Of a stretch of 64,000 nt of DNA, positions 28,381 to 38,516 are shown piece after piece. Source of the stretch: Salinimonas marina (GTDB lineage Bacteria; Pseudomonadota; Gammaproteobacteria; Enterobacterales; Alteromonadaceae); contig NZ_CP064795.1 in NCBI RefSeq assembly GCF_015644725.1, positions 1 to 64,000 of the forward strand, written 5' to 3'. The notes beneath the pieces were generated by a model. That model worked only from the letters and a program-made list of their open reading frames with translations, made no database searches and was not told the DNA's origin. Positions within the stretch are counted from its first letter, which is position 1, and the number at the start of each line of letters is the position of its first letter. The position numbers and the translations under genes are program-made.

Positions 28381-30072
28381 TTGTCTGAAAATATAAGGTT
28401 TTATACGCGGAATGCTGAAAAGCTGTCTACGCAGTACAACAGCGTTTCCTTTGAAAACGTTCATAGCGACTGGGTAAGTGAAATCCCCGATCAGGGCTTC
28501 GTGCTGGACATCGGCGCCGGTTCAGGAAGAGATGCTCAGTTTCTTGCCGCAAAGGGTCTCACGGTTTTTGCGGTTGAGCCTGCAACTGGTATTCGGGAGC
28601 GGGCTCAACAATACACCGTAAACCAAAATGTTCACTGGCTTGATGATCGTCTTCCTTCTCTCGATAAAGTATTCAGCCTCCAGACAAAATTTGACCTGAT
28701 TCTTCTTAGTGCGGTCTGGATGCATGTTGCACCTTCTGAGCGTGAACGGTGCATAAGGAAAATCAGCTCACTACTTAAAGCCAGAGGAAAAATTGTAATT
28801 TCATTACGACATGGTGCATGTAACGATGAACGAACCATGCATCCGGTGTCGGCAGATGAACTGGCTGCATTTGCCAAAAAGTTTGGTCTTGCTTTCAGGC
28901 TGGTTAACGAAAATCCCAGGAAGGATGAGTTAGATCGCAAGGATGTCAGCTGGCAAACCGTCATTCTTACGCTTCCTGACGACGGCTCCGGCGCATTTCC
29001 GCTTCTTCGCAATATCATCATGAACGACAGTAAATCATCTACTTACAAAGTTGCTTTGTTGCGCACGCTATTGAGAATAGCTGAGGGCCATCCTGGCGCC
29101 GTAATCAAAAGAGAGCAGGAAAAAGTAGCTTTGCCCCTGGGGTTGGTCGCGCTCTATTGGATAAGACTCTACAAACCGCTTATAGACCATTACAAAATAC
29201 CTCAGCATGGGCAATCAAGGGGATACGGTTTTATAAAAGATAACGGGTGGAAATCACTTACGTCTTATCCCGCCAGTGATTTTTATGTAGGGGCAACTTA
29301 TCCGGGGGACGGAATATCTAAGGCTGTATTCTATACGATAAAACAGGTTGCGGAACTGATTGAAAAAATGCCTGTGAAGTATATTACAAACCCCGGCTCA
29401 GACACAAAAGTGTTCAGTGTTAACAGATTTCAGCCCAAACGGCCCAATACCGGTCTTACTCTTGATGGAAAGTTTCTGTCCTCATTTGGTGAGTTCTATG
29501 TACCAGCTCATATATGGGATTCCCTGACCAGGTTCAGTGCCTGGATAGAACCTTCACTGGTAAATGAGTGGGCTTCACTGATGGCTGGTTATTGCGATAA
29601 AAATAATATAAAAATAGCGAAAGGGGATCTTCTGGAAACATTGGCATGGATAGATCCGAAAAGAACCACGGCCAAAGTAAGAAGTCGTGTAGATGAGCTA
29701 TTGACCAAAGACAGAGTTCACTGTTGTTGGTCAGGTAAAGCAATTCGTTCAGCCGGTTATGCCGTTGATCATGCTATGCCATTTGCACGCTGGCCCAATA
29801 ATGACTTGTGGAATCTGCTACCAACTCAAACCAGGGTAAATAGCAGCAAATCCGATAAATTACCCACTTCTGTGAGGATGATGAACAGCCGTAGTCTTAT
29901 TACAGAGTGGTGGGAGCAAGCGTGGGAAAAGCAGGCTGATGAATTTTTTATACAGGCTAACCTCGCATTACCTAACTTATCTGCAAGTAACAGAAATTTC
30001 GATAATGTTTTCGAGGCAATGACAATTCAAAGAGACCGGATAAAAGACTTCCAGCAACTTGAAGAGTGGTGA
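28381..30072 (+). CDS. SAM methyltransferase-HNH nuclease fusion
   Basis: A 563-residue protein with a TTG start. Residues 40-190 are a class I methyltransferase fold with VLDIGAGSGRDAQFLA (SAM motif I) and FDLILLSAVWMHV. Residues 200-270 are a helical linker (KVALLRTLLRIAEGHPGAV). Residues about 445-495 have an HNH-type core: CCWSGKAIRS, YAVDHAMPFARW, NDLWNLLPT and NSSKSDKLP. Fusion of these two activities suggests a modification-linked nuclease, for example an enzyme cutting DNA according to methylation or modifying its own substrate. It is the last gene of the accessory region before core-like genes resume; codon use is like its accessory neighbours. Confidence 0.78.
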   Translation: MSENIRFYTRNAEKLSTQYNSVSFENVHSDWVSEIPDQGFVLDIGAGSGRDAQFLAAKGLTVFAVEPATGIRERAQQYTVNQNVHWLDDRLPSLDKVFSLQTKFDLILLSAVWMHVAPSERERCIRKISSLLKARGKIVISLRHGACNDERTMHPVSADELAAFAKKFGLAFRLVNENPRKDELDRKDVSWQTVILTLPDDGSGAFPLLRNIIMNDSKSSTYKVALLRTLLRIAEGHPGAVIKREQEKVALPLGLVALYWIRLYKPLIDHYKIPQHGQSRGYGFIKDNGWKSLTSYPASDFYVGATYPGDGISKAVFYTIKQVAELIEKMPVKYITNPGSDTKVFSVNRFQPKRPNTGLTLDGKFLSSFGEFYVPAHIWDSLTRFSAWIEPSLVNEWASLMAGYCDKNNIKIAKGDLLETLAWIDPKRTTAKVRSRVDELLTKDRVHCCWSGKAIRSAGYAVDHAMPFARWPNNDLWNLLPTQTRVNSSKSDKLPTSVRMMNSRSLITEWWEQAWEKQADEFFIQANLALPNLSASNRNFDNVFEAMTIQRDRIKDFQQLEEW

Positions 30073-30415
30073 TAAAAATTCGTTAAGTGCGTCATTACCG
30101 CCGAGAGGCTGGGTAAACAACCTATTCAGGCTTCAGCTATCAAAGGCAAATATCTCAAGCGGGCTTAATTCAACACTGAAATCAAGCCATAAAGTGCACT
30201 ACCAAAGAGTACCATTTCGTGTGAGGACAGAAAAAGCAATTCAACAAGTTTTCCTCCTAAGCCACCGTTTTACAAGCACTACTTTCATCGTCTTATGCAC
30301 TGCCTTTCTTACTTTCAGACACCGATAAAAACAGTTAACACTGCAGCTGCACAAAATTTGCTCTTTAGCACTTTTTTGGTATAGGCTAACTGGCTTATCA
30401 ATTCGGAAGATAAAA
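30073..30415. other. Non-coding junction between accessory region and core-like genes
   Basis: 343 bp without a convincing gene; one short open frame here lacks a ribosome site and coding character. I see no copy of the tRNA-Arg repeat, no terminator and no integrase fragment. A GGAAG ribosome site precedes the next gene. Confidence 0.5.
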
Positions 30416-31966
30416 ATGAAAATAATAAACCCGCTCATTCTTTTAGCAATGACCGTCTTCGTGACCGCGTGTGGCGGCTCAGACGCTCCTGATCCGAAAA
30501 CTTCGCAGCAAAATAATATCAGCGATAAAGCATCATCCGATGAGTCGGACAACGCCGATGGTGACGATATTTCTTCGGACAGTGACGGCGCTGCAGGCTC
30601 TGATGACTCTGGCTCTGAAGCACCCGCACCGTCGATATCGGGTAAGGTCATCGATGGCTATGTGAGTGGGGCGACGGTGTGGATCGACTTTAATAACAAT
30701 GGCGTGTTTGATGACGATGAACCCAGTGCGGTGTCTGAAGCGGCTGGTAATTACACTCTTGAGTTAACCGACACTCAGCAGCAGTGCGCCGCCTATGCCA
30801 CGGTGTATGTTGATGTGCCGGTGGGCGCGATGGATGAAGATTTGGGCGAAGTTACCGAGGCGTATCAAATGGTGCGGCCACCACAGATGGCGGTGCTTGA
30901 TGATGACAGTTTGCTGCATGTTTCGCCCCTGACCACAGTATTGTGGCAAGGCATTCAGGATGCGCTGAATGGCTCTGATTTTAGCGATTGTGAAACCTTG
31001 CTAACCGATCAGGCAAAACGTCAGGAAGTGCAGGCGCTGGTAGACGATACTATCGGCAATACGGTGAGCCTGTATAACATCAGTGCCGAAACCATTTTTC
31101 GTGATTTCATTGCCGATGAAAACGACGAGGCCAAGGCCCTGGCTCAACAATTTGTAAAAGGGCTGCAACAAAGCTTTGCGCATACTCAGACCGTAAAAGC
31201 AGCTTATCCGCAGGCATCTGAGGTGCGGGTAGTGCATTATTTTGGTCACAATCCCTATTACACCGATGATGATGAGCCGCACTGGTTCCGGGATGTGGTG
31301 GTCTTTAATGGCGATGAGTTTATTGCCCGCGACGATCTGATGAATGACGAGCTAAGCGAAGTACTAACCCCCATCTATTATCGGGACTCGCTGGATACCG
31401 CGTGGGGCGACGGGCTGCTCACGGCCACCAAAGATACGATTTACAACGGCGATGGGGGCGGCTTTCGGTGTAGCCTTAGTGAGCAGGTCTCAATTACCCA
31501 GGCGGATGTGACCTATGCATTGCAAAATTATTTGCCCGAGGGACAGCAGGCCGCGACGGCCGATGGCTGTGAAAACCAATCCTTTGTAAACACCACCCCC
31601 CGCCGGATCTTTTATATTACCTATGATGAGGCCAATAAATCGTATCTGGCCGACTTACGCCAGGAAGACGGCACGGTAACGGTCCTGCCCCATTGGGTGG
31701 GTTTTGCCGAAGCCAGCGATCAGTTTGATTTTGCTGAGCTGGTGGCCGAACTTGAGGTATCAGGCTACCGGTTTGATGAGCCAGTGACTATTCCCACCAG
31801 TTCATGGGCGAAGCGCCAAACCTGGGATGAAGGCGATATACGTTACCAGATTGACTATGATTCGACCGGACAGTGGCTGAAAACCACCACCCAGGCCGAT
31901 GGCACCTATACCACTGAGTGCTCCTACGATGAAGGCACCAGCTGGGAGGCCTGCCGCGACGCGTAA
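30416..31966 (+). CDS. Acidic secreted lipoprotein of unknown function
   Basis: A 516-residue protein with a lipoprotein signal (LLAMTVFVTACGG; cysteine at residue 19). A low-complexity acidic Ser/Asp linker follows (about residues 25-75), then a short beta-sandwich segment ISGKVIDGYVSGATVWIDFNNNGVFDDDEPS, which resembles the carboxypeptidase-regulatory-like or calcium-loop repeats of marine surface proteins. The remainder is unrecognised. It probably sits in the outer membrane or on the cell surface. Base composition returns to that of the core genome. Confidence 0.7.
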   Translation: MKIINPLILLAMTVFVTACGGSDAPDPKTSQQNNISDKASSDESDNADGDDISSDSDGAAGSDDSGSEAPAPSISGKVIDGYVSGATVWIDFNNNGVFDDDEPSAVSEAAGNYTLELTDTQQQCAAYATVYVDVPVGAMDEDLGEVTEAYQMVRPPQMAVLDDDSLLHVSPLTTVLWQGIQDALNGSDFSDCETLLTDQAKRQEVQALVDDTIGNTVSLYNISAETIFRDFIADENDEAKALAQQFVKGLQQSFAHTQTVKAAYPQASEVRVVHYFGHNPYYTDDDEPHWFRDVVVFNGDEFIARDDLMNDELSEVLTPIYYRDSLDTAWGDGLLTATKDTIYNGDGGGFRCSLSEQVSITQADVTYALQNYLPEGQQAATADGCENQSFVNTTPRRIFYITYDEANKSYLADLRQEDGTVTVLPHWVGFAEASDQFDFAELVAELEVSGYRFDEPVTIPTSSWAKRQTWDEGDIRYQIDYDSTGQWLKTTTQADGTYTTECSYDEGTSWEACRDA

Positions 31967-31984
31967 AAACGCTTAGCATCAACT

Positions 31985-32024
31985 GGCTTTGCCCCGTTTT
32001 GGTGGCGGTGGCAAAGTCATTTTT
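31985..32024 (+). terminator. Probable terminator after the lipoprotein gene
   Basis: CTTTGCC and GGCAAAG pair around a loop of about 16 bases, followed by TCATTTTTC. The T tract is interrupted, so the site is moderate. Confidence 0.5.
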
Positions 32025-32214
32025 CATCTTGTTTTCGCATTGCCATTCGCCCAATCCCTACTATCTTAAATTATTGTCATCCGTCTAAGGCTGATCACCC
32101 GCAAGTCCGGTAACGTAGCAACTTACTGATTCGTCGCGAAATCGAAAGACGGTACATTCCCCGTTGGCCTGTTTGCGGCCACTTATTTTGTTCAGTGACA
32201 CAGGCTTTACCATC

Positions 32215-33474
32215 ATGACCTATGCTTTTTTTCTCCCTGTCCTTGTTGCACGGCTGGCGCGAATGCCCCGTGTGTGGTTACTCACCCTGCTGGTTAGTGG
32301 GCTCACGGCCTGTAGTGAGGCGCCTGAGAGCAAGGGCGATGGTAGTGACAAACCTTCCCAAGGCGCGAAGCAGGCCATACCGGTGGGCTTTGTCAACGTG
32401 TCGCTGCAGCCCATTGGTTACATTGAAAAGCTGCCCGGGCGGGTGGTGTCTTATCGGAAGGCCGAAATACGACCCCAGGTGAGCGGGATTATTCAGGCGC
32501 GGATGTTTGAAGAAGGCACCCTGGTAGAAAAAGGTCAGCAGCTGTATCAGATTGACCCTGAGCGCTATCAGGCGGACGTTGAGGTGGCTCAGGCGAATCT
32601 GGAAAACGCCAATGCCCAGGTGGAAAATGCGCAGACTCTGGTGAACCGGTATGACAGCCTGGCCAAAAACAATACCCTGAGTCAGCAGGAGCTGGACGAT
32701 GCCACCACCCGTCTGAAACAGGCCCGGGCCTCGGTGAGTCAGGCTGAAGCGCAGCTTAAAAATGCCAACATCAATCTGGCGTATACCCGGGTGTATGCGC
32801 CTATCAGTGGCTTTATCGGTCCTTCGGAGGTTACCGAAGGTGCGCTGGTAACCCAGCAGCAAACCACGCCGCTTGCTACGATTCGCCAGCTGGACCCGGT
32901 GTATGTGGATCTGGCGCAGTCGGTGGGCGATGCGCAAGCGCTTAAAGCCCGGCTTATCGAGTCACGTGTTCAAAAGCGCGACGATGCTGAGTTTTCTGTC
33001 AGTCTGTTTTTTTCGCAGTCGGGCGAGCCTTACGAGCATACAGGCCGGCTAGAAGCCACTGATCTATCGGTAGACCAACAAACCGGTGCGATTCGGCTGC
33101 GCTCGGTATTTCCCAATCCCGATAATAAACTGCTGCCCGGGCTGTTTGTGCGCGCATCTATTGCAGGCTTAGCCAGCAGTAAAGCGCTGACGGTGCCACA
33201 AAAAAGCGTGCAAATCGGGCAGGGCGGTGCACGCCATGTGTGGGTGGTTACGCCCGACAATAAAGCGGCTAAACAGGCGGTGGAAACCGGGCTGGCGTAT
33301 AACAATCGCTGGGTAATAGAGCAGGGATTAAAACCCGGCGATAAGGTGATTGTGCAGGGCACCATGAACTTGCAGGAAGGCGCGCCGGTGAAACCCAAGG
33401 CGCTGAAGTCAGCCGATGCCAACTCGGCCGGGTTGTCCGACTCTGCCAAGCCCTCGACTGACCAGGGGCGCTGA
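32215..33474 (+). CDS. RND efflux periplasmic adaptor lipoprotein (AcrA/MexA type)
   Basis: About 419 residues from ATG 32215 (a later ATG at 32263 is also possible). A signal with lipobox LTAC anchors it in the inner membrane. Order: lipoyl half-motif (YRKAEIRPQVSGIIQ), helical hairpin (QADVEVAQANLENANAQVENAQ to SVSQAEAQLKNANINLAYTRVYAPISG), lipoyl second half, beta-barrel and membrane-proximal domain (KSVQIGQGGARHVWVV). It links the following RND pump to an outer-membrane channel, which is not encoded here, so a TolC-like protein elsewhere is implied. It ends 6 bp before the pump gene. Confidence 0.93.
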   Translation: MTYAFFLPVLVARLARMPRVWLLTLLVSGLTACSEAPESKGDGSDKPSQGAKQAIPVGFVNVSLQPIGYIEKLPGRVVSYRKAEIRPQVSGIIQARMFEEGTLVEKGQQLYQIDPERYQADVEVAQANLENANAQVENAQTLVNRYDSLAKNNTLSQQELDDATTRLKQARASVSQAEAQLKNANINLAYTRVYAPISGFIGPSEVTEGALVTQQQTTPLATIRQLDPVYVDLAQSVGDAQALKARLIESRVQKRDDAEFSVSLFFSQSGEPYEHTGRLEATDLSVDQQTGAIRLRSVFPNPDNKLLPGLFVRASIAGLASSKALTVPQKSVQIGQGGARHVWVVTPDNKAAKQAVETGLAYNNRWVIEQGLKPGDKVIVQGTMNLQEGAPVKPKALKSADANSAGLSDSAKPSTDQGR

Positions 33475-33480
33475 TCGATT

Positions 33481-36400
33481 ATGTTTTCCCGTTTTTTTAT
33501 CGCGCGTCCTATTTTTACCACCGTCCTTGCCCTTATTATTATGGGGGCGGGCGTGTTTTCGGTGCTAAGTCTGCCACTGGAGCAATACCCTAATATTGCG
33601 CCGCCAAAGGTGTCGATTTCCGCGGCTTATCCGGGAGCTTCGGCGCAGACCCTGGAAAATACCGTGACTCAGGTTATTGAGAAAAACCTGACCGGTATCG
33701 ACAACTTGCGCTACATTCAGTCGCAAAGCTCTTCAGCCGGGCAAGCCTCCATCACCCTTACCTTTGCACCGGGCACCGACCCCGATATTGCCCAGGTACA
33801 AACCCAGAATAAAGTGTCGCAGGCGCAGTCCTCCTTGCCGCCTATTGTGCAGCAGTTGGGGGTGGCCGTAGAAAAGGCCGGCAACAGCTATGCGCTCATT
33901 GTCAGCTTTTCTTCTAAAAGCGGCAATATGAACCGTAATGACATTTCTGACTTTCTGGTGTCAAATCTGGAAGAGCCCCTTAGCCGGGTGAACGGCGTGG
34001 GGCAGATTCAGACCTTTGGTCCTGAACATGCGATGCGGGTGTGGCTTGACCCCCACAGTATGAACAACTTCAACATCACCACCCTGGATGTGATCAACGC
34101 CATTGAGCAGCAAAATGTACAGCTGGCCTCTGGCGAGATTGGGGGAGCACCCTCGGTGCCAGGCCAGCAGCTCAACGCCACCATTACGGCGCAGGCGCTG
34201 TTATCGACCCCGGCCGAATTTGAGCAGATTTTGCTGTCGGTAAACCCCGATGGCTCTCATGTCACCCTGGGGGATGTGGCCAACATCGAAATTGGCGCCG
34301 AAAACTACAACATTATCGGGCGCTGGAATGGCCAGCCAGCCTCCGGTATTGCCATTCAACTGGCCCCTTCGGCCAATGCGCTGGCCACCATAGAAGCCAT
34401 CAAATCCCGAATCAGTGACTTTGACAATATCATCCCCGAGGATTTGGAAGTGATGTATCCGGTGGATATTTCGCCGTTTATCGAAGCTTCTATCTTTAAT
34501 GTGGTCAAAACCCTGGGTATCGCGGTGGTGCTGGTTATCCTGGTTATTTATATTTTTCTGCAAACCTTGCGGGCCACGCTGATCCCGGCGGTCGCCATTC
34601 CCATTGTGCTGCTGGGCACCTTTGGCTTTTTGCTGGCGCTAGGCTACTCCATCAATGTTCTGACCTTATTTGCGCTGGTGCTGGCCATTGGCATGCTGGT
34701 GGATGATGCCATTGTGGTTACCGAAAACGCCGAACGAAAACTGGAACAGGATAGCAGTCTCACCCCCAAAGAAGCCTCCAAACGGGCCATGAAAGAGATT
34801 TCTTCTGCCTTGCTGGGCACCACCGTGGTGATCTGGGCGGTGTTTTTGCCCATGGCACTGTTTGACGGCTCGGTGGGGGTGATTTACCGGCAGTTTGCCA
34901 TCACCATCTCTGCGGCCATGGGCTTGTCGTTGTTTGTGGCCCTGACGTTATCGCCGACCTTGTGCGCGGCGGTACTGGAACAAGGCAAGACCGAACAACA
35001 GCATGGCGTGTTTGGCTATTTCAACCGCGGCTTTGCCAAGATGCGGGCCGGCCACGGACGGACTCTGGAAAGCACTCTGAATAACAAAATTATCCTGCCG
35101 GTGATTTTTCTGGTGGTGGTGGTTATCAGTGTACTGGTGTTTTTGCGCATTCCCACCTCATTTCTGCCCGAAGAAGATCAGGGCCGTATGTTTACCCTGG
35201 TCTCGGGCCCGGCCAGTACCACCTTAGAGCAAACCCGGGAAAAGCTGAAAAAAGTTGAAGATTTTTACCTTAACGAAGCCGGCGGGGCAGTAGAAGGGCT
35301 GTTTACCGCGGCGGGCTTCAGCTTTTCCGGACAAGCACAAAATGTCGGGATTGCCTTTATAAAAATGAAGCCCTGGGATCAGCGTGGTGAACAAAACAGC
35401 GTGTTTAATATCAAAGATCAGGCCTTTAAAAGCTTATCCACAATTCCCGATGCAATGGTGATCCCGATTATTCCACCGCCGGTGAGCGCCCTGGGTAATG
35501 CCAGCGGCTTTGAATTTCAGCTGGTGGATCAGGGCGGGCTGGGCCACGAGGCGCTGGTGCAGGCCACCAATCAACTGCTGGCCAAAGCCAATCAGAGTGA
35601 GCTGCTTACCTCGGTACGGTTCAACGGGCTGGCAGATAACCCGCAATACAACCTGGATATCGATACCATCAAAGCCCGGGCGCTGGGCGTGCCGGTGGCC
35701 TCCATCAACCAAACCCTGAGCGCGGCGCTGGGCGGCACCTACGTAAACGACTTTTTAGAAGATGGGCGGGTGAAACGGGTCTACGTGCAGGCAGAAGATA
35801 AGTACCGGATGCTGCCCAAGGATATTAATAACTGGTATGTACGAAATGAGTCGGGTGGCATGGTTCAGCTTAAAGAAATTGCCGCGGGCAACTGGAGCTT
35901 TGGCCCGCCAAAACTGACCCGCTTCAATGGTAGCTCTTCCCGGGAGATACAGGGTTCCACCACCGCCGGGGTGAGCTCCGGTGAAGCCTTGCAGGAGGTC
36001 GCCCGGCTTGCCGATACCTTGCCTGCGGGGATCAGTATTGCCTGGACCGGGTTGTCGTACGAAGAACAGCAAAGCGGCAATCAAACCTTGCTGTTGTACA
36101 GCATAACTGTAATTGCAGTGTTTATGATTTTGGCCGCCCTGTACGAAAGCTGGGCCATTCCGCTGGCCATTATGCTCACCGTGCCCTTCGGTATTATGGG
36201 CGCGGTGCTGGCGACCTGGCTTACCGGTCAGGCCAATGATGTGTATTTTCAGGTGGGACTGTTGATGACCATAGGTCTGGCGGCCAAAAATGCGATCTTA
36301 ATTGTGGAGTTTGCTCAGCGTAATGTCGATGAAGGTATGCCTGCCTATGATGCCGCTCTGAGTGCCGCCAAACAACGGCTACGGCCCATTCTGATGACGT

Positions 36401-36591
36401 CACTGACGTTTATTCTGGGGGTATTGCCGCTGGTGTTTGCCACCGGGCCCGGCTCTGGCGCCCAGAATGCCATCAGTATCGGCGTTCTTGGCGGCATCAC
36501 CGCCACCACCCTGTTCGTGGTGTTCTTTGCACCGTACTTTTTTATGTGGGTGTATCGGCTGTTCGCCAAAGAGGAGGCGTCACAATCTTAG
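33481..36591 (+). CDS. RND multidrug efflux permease (AcrB/MexB type)
   Basis: A 1036-residue inner-membrane proton antiporter of the HAE-1 family. N-terminus is FIARPIFTTVLALIIMGAG; proton-relay aspartates are in GMLVDDAIVVTEN (TM4) and the relay lysine in GLAAKNAILIVEFAQRN (TM10). Long periplasmic porter and docking domains lie between TM1-TM2 and TM7-TM8, as in AcrB. Substrates are probably hydrophobic drugs, dyes and detergents. It forms a two-gene operon with the adaptor; no local TetR or two-component regulator is present. Confidence 0.95.
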   Translation: MFSRFFIARPIFTTVLALIIMGAGVFSVLSLPLEQYPNIAPPKVSISAAYPGASAQTLENTVTQVIEKNLTGIDNLRYIQSQSSSAGQASITLTFAPGTDPDIAQVQTQNKVSQAQSSLPPIVQQLGVAVEKAGNSYALIVSFSSKSGNMNRNDISDFLVSNLEEPLSRVNGVGQIQTFGPEHAMRVWLDPHSMNNFNITTLDVINAIEQQNVQLASGEIGGAPSVPGQQLNATITAQALLSTPAEFEQILLSVNPDGSHVTLGDVANIEIGAENYNIIGRWNGQPASGIAIQLAPSANALATIEAIKSRISDFDNIIPEDLEVMYPVDISPFIEASIFNVVKTLGIAVVLVILVIYIFLQTLRATLIPAVAIPIVLLGTFGFLLALGYSINVLTLFALVLAIGMLVDDAIVVTENAERKLEQDSSLTPKEASKRAMKEISSALLGTTVVIWAVFLPMALFDGSVGVIYRQFAITISAAMGLSLFVALTLSPTLCAAVLEQGKTEQQHGVFGYFNRGFAKMRAGHGRTLESTLNNKIILPVIFLVVVVISVLVFLRIPTSFLPEEDQGRMFTLVSGPASTTLEQTREKLKKVEDFYLNEAGGAVEGLFTAAGFSFSGQAQNVGIAFIKMKPWDQRGEQNSVFNIKDQAFKSLSTIPDAMVIPIIPPPVSALGNASGFEFQLVDQGGLGHEALVQATNQLLAKANQSELLTSVRFNGLADNPQYNLDIDTIKARALGVPVASINQTLSAALGGTYVNDFLEDGRVKRVYVQAEDKYRMLPKDINNWYVRNESGGMVQLKEIAAGNWSFGPPKLTRFNGSSSREIQGSTTAGVSSGEALQEVARLADTLPAGISIAWTGLSYEEQQSGNQTLLLYSITVIAVFMILAALYESWAIPLAIMLTVPFGIMGAVLATWLTGQANDVYFQVGLLMTIGLAAKNAILIVEFAQRNVDEGMPAYDAALSAAKQRLRPILMTSLTFILGVLPLVFATGPGSGAQNAISIGVLGGITATTLFVVFFAPYFFMWVYRLFAKEEASQS

Positions 36592-36788
36592 CCTACAGGG
36601 GCGGTAGCCAAAGGTCTATCAGGCAGAGTGAGTGGAGTGCATAAGCGTAACCCATGCAGGTGCATCTATCATTTTATTAACAACTTGATTACTGTAGACG
36701 CTATTGATGGCACCTATTAGCGGTTTTTTATAACCGGTCAGGTGTATTTATGTGTGCTTTTACCTGTGGTTTTTGAGGAGACAATCTG

Positions 36789-38366
36789 ATGACAGACTCT
36801 GGTGTTCACCAGTACGATTCGACACTGGTTAATATGTTCGATGCGGCCACCCGGCAATACAGTCAGCGGGTGTGTTATGTTGAAGGAGACAAAACCCTCA
36901 CCTATGCCCAGTTAGAGGAACGCTCGACCAGATTTTGTGCCTATCTGCAAGACTGCGGGATTAAAAAAGGCGACCGGGTGGCGCTGATGTGCCCCAATAT
37001 TCTGGAATTTGTCGTGTGCATGTGGGGGATTATTCGCGCCGGCGCCGTGCAGGTGAACACGAATCCGAATTATACCGCCCGTGAGCTTACGCACCAGCTG
37101 ACCGATGCCAGTGTCACCCTGCTGGTGTTTCATCATTCGGCTACCCAAACCGTGCACCAGTCCCTACCCGAGGTGCCCGACTGCAAGCTGGTGTGTATTG
37201 ATAGTGCCAGTACCAGCGCCGAGCAGCTTAGTGAGACCCTGGGGCAGCCGGTAACCAGCTTTGCGCATGCTGTTAAAATGGGTGAAAGTCTGCCTGTCTT
37301 TGAGATCTCGCTTAGCGCGTCAGATAAAGTATTTTTGCAATATACCGGCGGCACCACCGGCTTCTCTAAAGGCGCCGTATTATTACACCGTAATATCGTT
37401 GCCAATATTGACCAGAGTCGTGACCGGCTAAGCAAGGTGCTCGAAGGCCAGGAAAATGTGATTCTTACTGTCTTGCCTGCTTATCATATCTTTGCCCTGA
37501 CCGTGAACATCATGCTGTTTTTCTCGCTGGGCGGCAAAAATGTACTGATCACTAACCCGAAAGATGCCCCGCTGATTGTGAAACAATGGCAGGAGCATCA
37601 AGTCACGGCCATTACTGGTGTAAACACTCTGTTTAACGCTTTGATGAACTTTGCGCCTTTCGAAGAGCTGAACTTTGACTCCTTACGCCTGGCAATAGGC
37701 GGCGGCACCGCGGTCTTGTCTTCTACCTCCGAAAACTGGAAGTCTCTGACTGGTGTGACCCTGTACGAAGGTTATGGTTTGTCTGAAACCGCGCCGGTGG
37801 TATCACTTAATTGTGGCGAGCAACACGGTGGCATTGGTAAGCCGGTTTTACATACCACCTTCAGGCTGGTGGATGAAACCGACCAGGATGTGGCCCCGGG
37901 AGAACCGGGAGAAATCGCGGTTAAGGGCCCGCAGGTGATGCATGGATACTGGCAGAATGACGATGCCAACCGTCAAAGCTTTACCGCTGACGGGTTTTTT
38001 AAAACCGGCGATATTGGCACCCTGGATGATAATCAGAATTATCATATTGTGGATCGCAAAAAAGACATGATTCTGGTGTCCGGGTTCAATGTGTATCCGA
38101 ATGAGGTAGAAAATGCGGTATGCCAGCACCCTGGCGTGCTCGAGGCAGCCTGTGTTGGCGGCAAAGATCCACAACAGGGCGAGCGCGTCAGAGTGTTTGT
38201 GGTACTCAAAGATAGCAGTGTGACGAAAGAGGCTATCACCAGGGTGTGTCGTGAGCACCTGGCTGCGTATAAAGTCCCCAAAGAGATTAATTTTGTGGAT
38301 GAGCTGCCTAAATCAGGCGTGGGTAAAATTCTGCGTCGTGAGCTAAAACGCGACCAGGCCGGTTAG
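36789..38366 (+). CDS. Long-chain-fatty-acid-CoA ligase-like AMP-binding protein
   Basis: A 525-residue ANL-superfamily enzyme that activates a carboxylic acid to acyl-AMP and then acyl-CoA. Motifs: FLQYTGGTTGFSKGAVLLHRN (P-loop A3), YEGYGLSETAPVVSLN (A5), FKTGDIG (A7), KDMILVSGFNVYPNEVE (A8) and PKSGVGKILRREL with the catalytic lysine (A10). Overall similarity is closest to FadD-type ligases, but it is slightly shorter than E. coli FadD (561), so the chain-length preference is uncertain. ATG follows TGAGGAGAC. It stands alone with 197 bp upstream. Confidence 0.9.
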   Translation: MTDSGVHQYDSTLVNMFDAATRQYSQRVCYVEGDKTLTYAQLEERSTRFCAYLQDCGIKKGDRVALMCPNILEFVVCMWGIIRAGAVQVNTNPNYTARELTHQLTDASVTLLVFHHSATQTVHQSLPEVPDCKLVCIDSASTSAEQLSETLGQPVTSFAHAVKMGESLPVFEISLSASDKVFLQYTGGTTGFSKGAVLLHRNIVANIDQSRDRLSKVLEGQENVILTVLPAYHIFALTVNIMLFFSLGGKNVLITNPKDAPLIVKQWQEHQVTAITGVNTLFNALMNFAPFEELNFDSLRLAIGGGTAVLSSTSENWKSLTGVTLYEGYGLSETAPVVSLNCGEQHGGIGKPVLHTTFRLVDETDQDVAPGEPGEIAVKGPQVMHGYWQNDDANRQSFTADGFFKTGDIGTLDDNQNYHIVDRKKDMILVSGFNVYPNEVENAVCQHPGVLEAACVGGKDPQQGERVRVFVVLKDSSVTKEAITRVCREHLAAYKVPKEINFVDELPKSGVGKILRRELKRDQAG

Positions 38367-38516
38367 TACCAAGCCAAAACGTGCTGTGGTCGCGGTGGCT
38401 TTTGCCTGCCCTGACAGGCGGGCAGAGGCAGCACACAAACAGGCACGCATATTTCTAGCGCTGGTTCATACAATTGCGTATTATCCTCGCCCATTGATGG
38501 GTTAGGAAGTAAACAT

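Noticed and set aside
30059..30328. 89-residue frame after the methyltransferase-HNH gene
   Set aside because: It overlaps the previous gene, has no ribosome site and an irregular composition, and resembles no protein I know.
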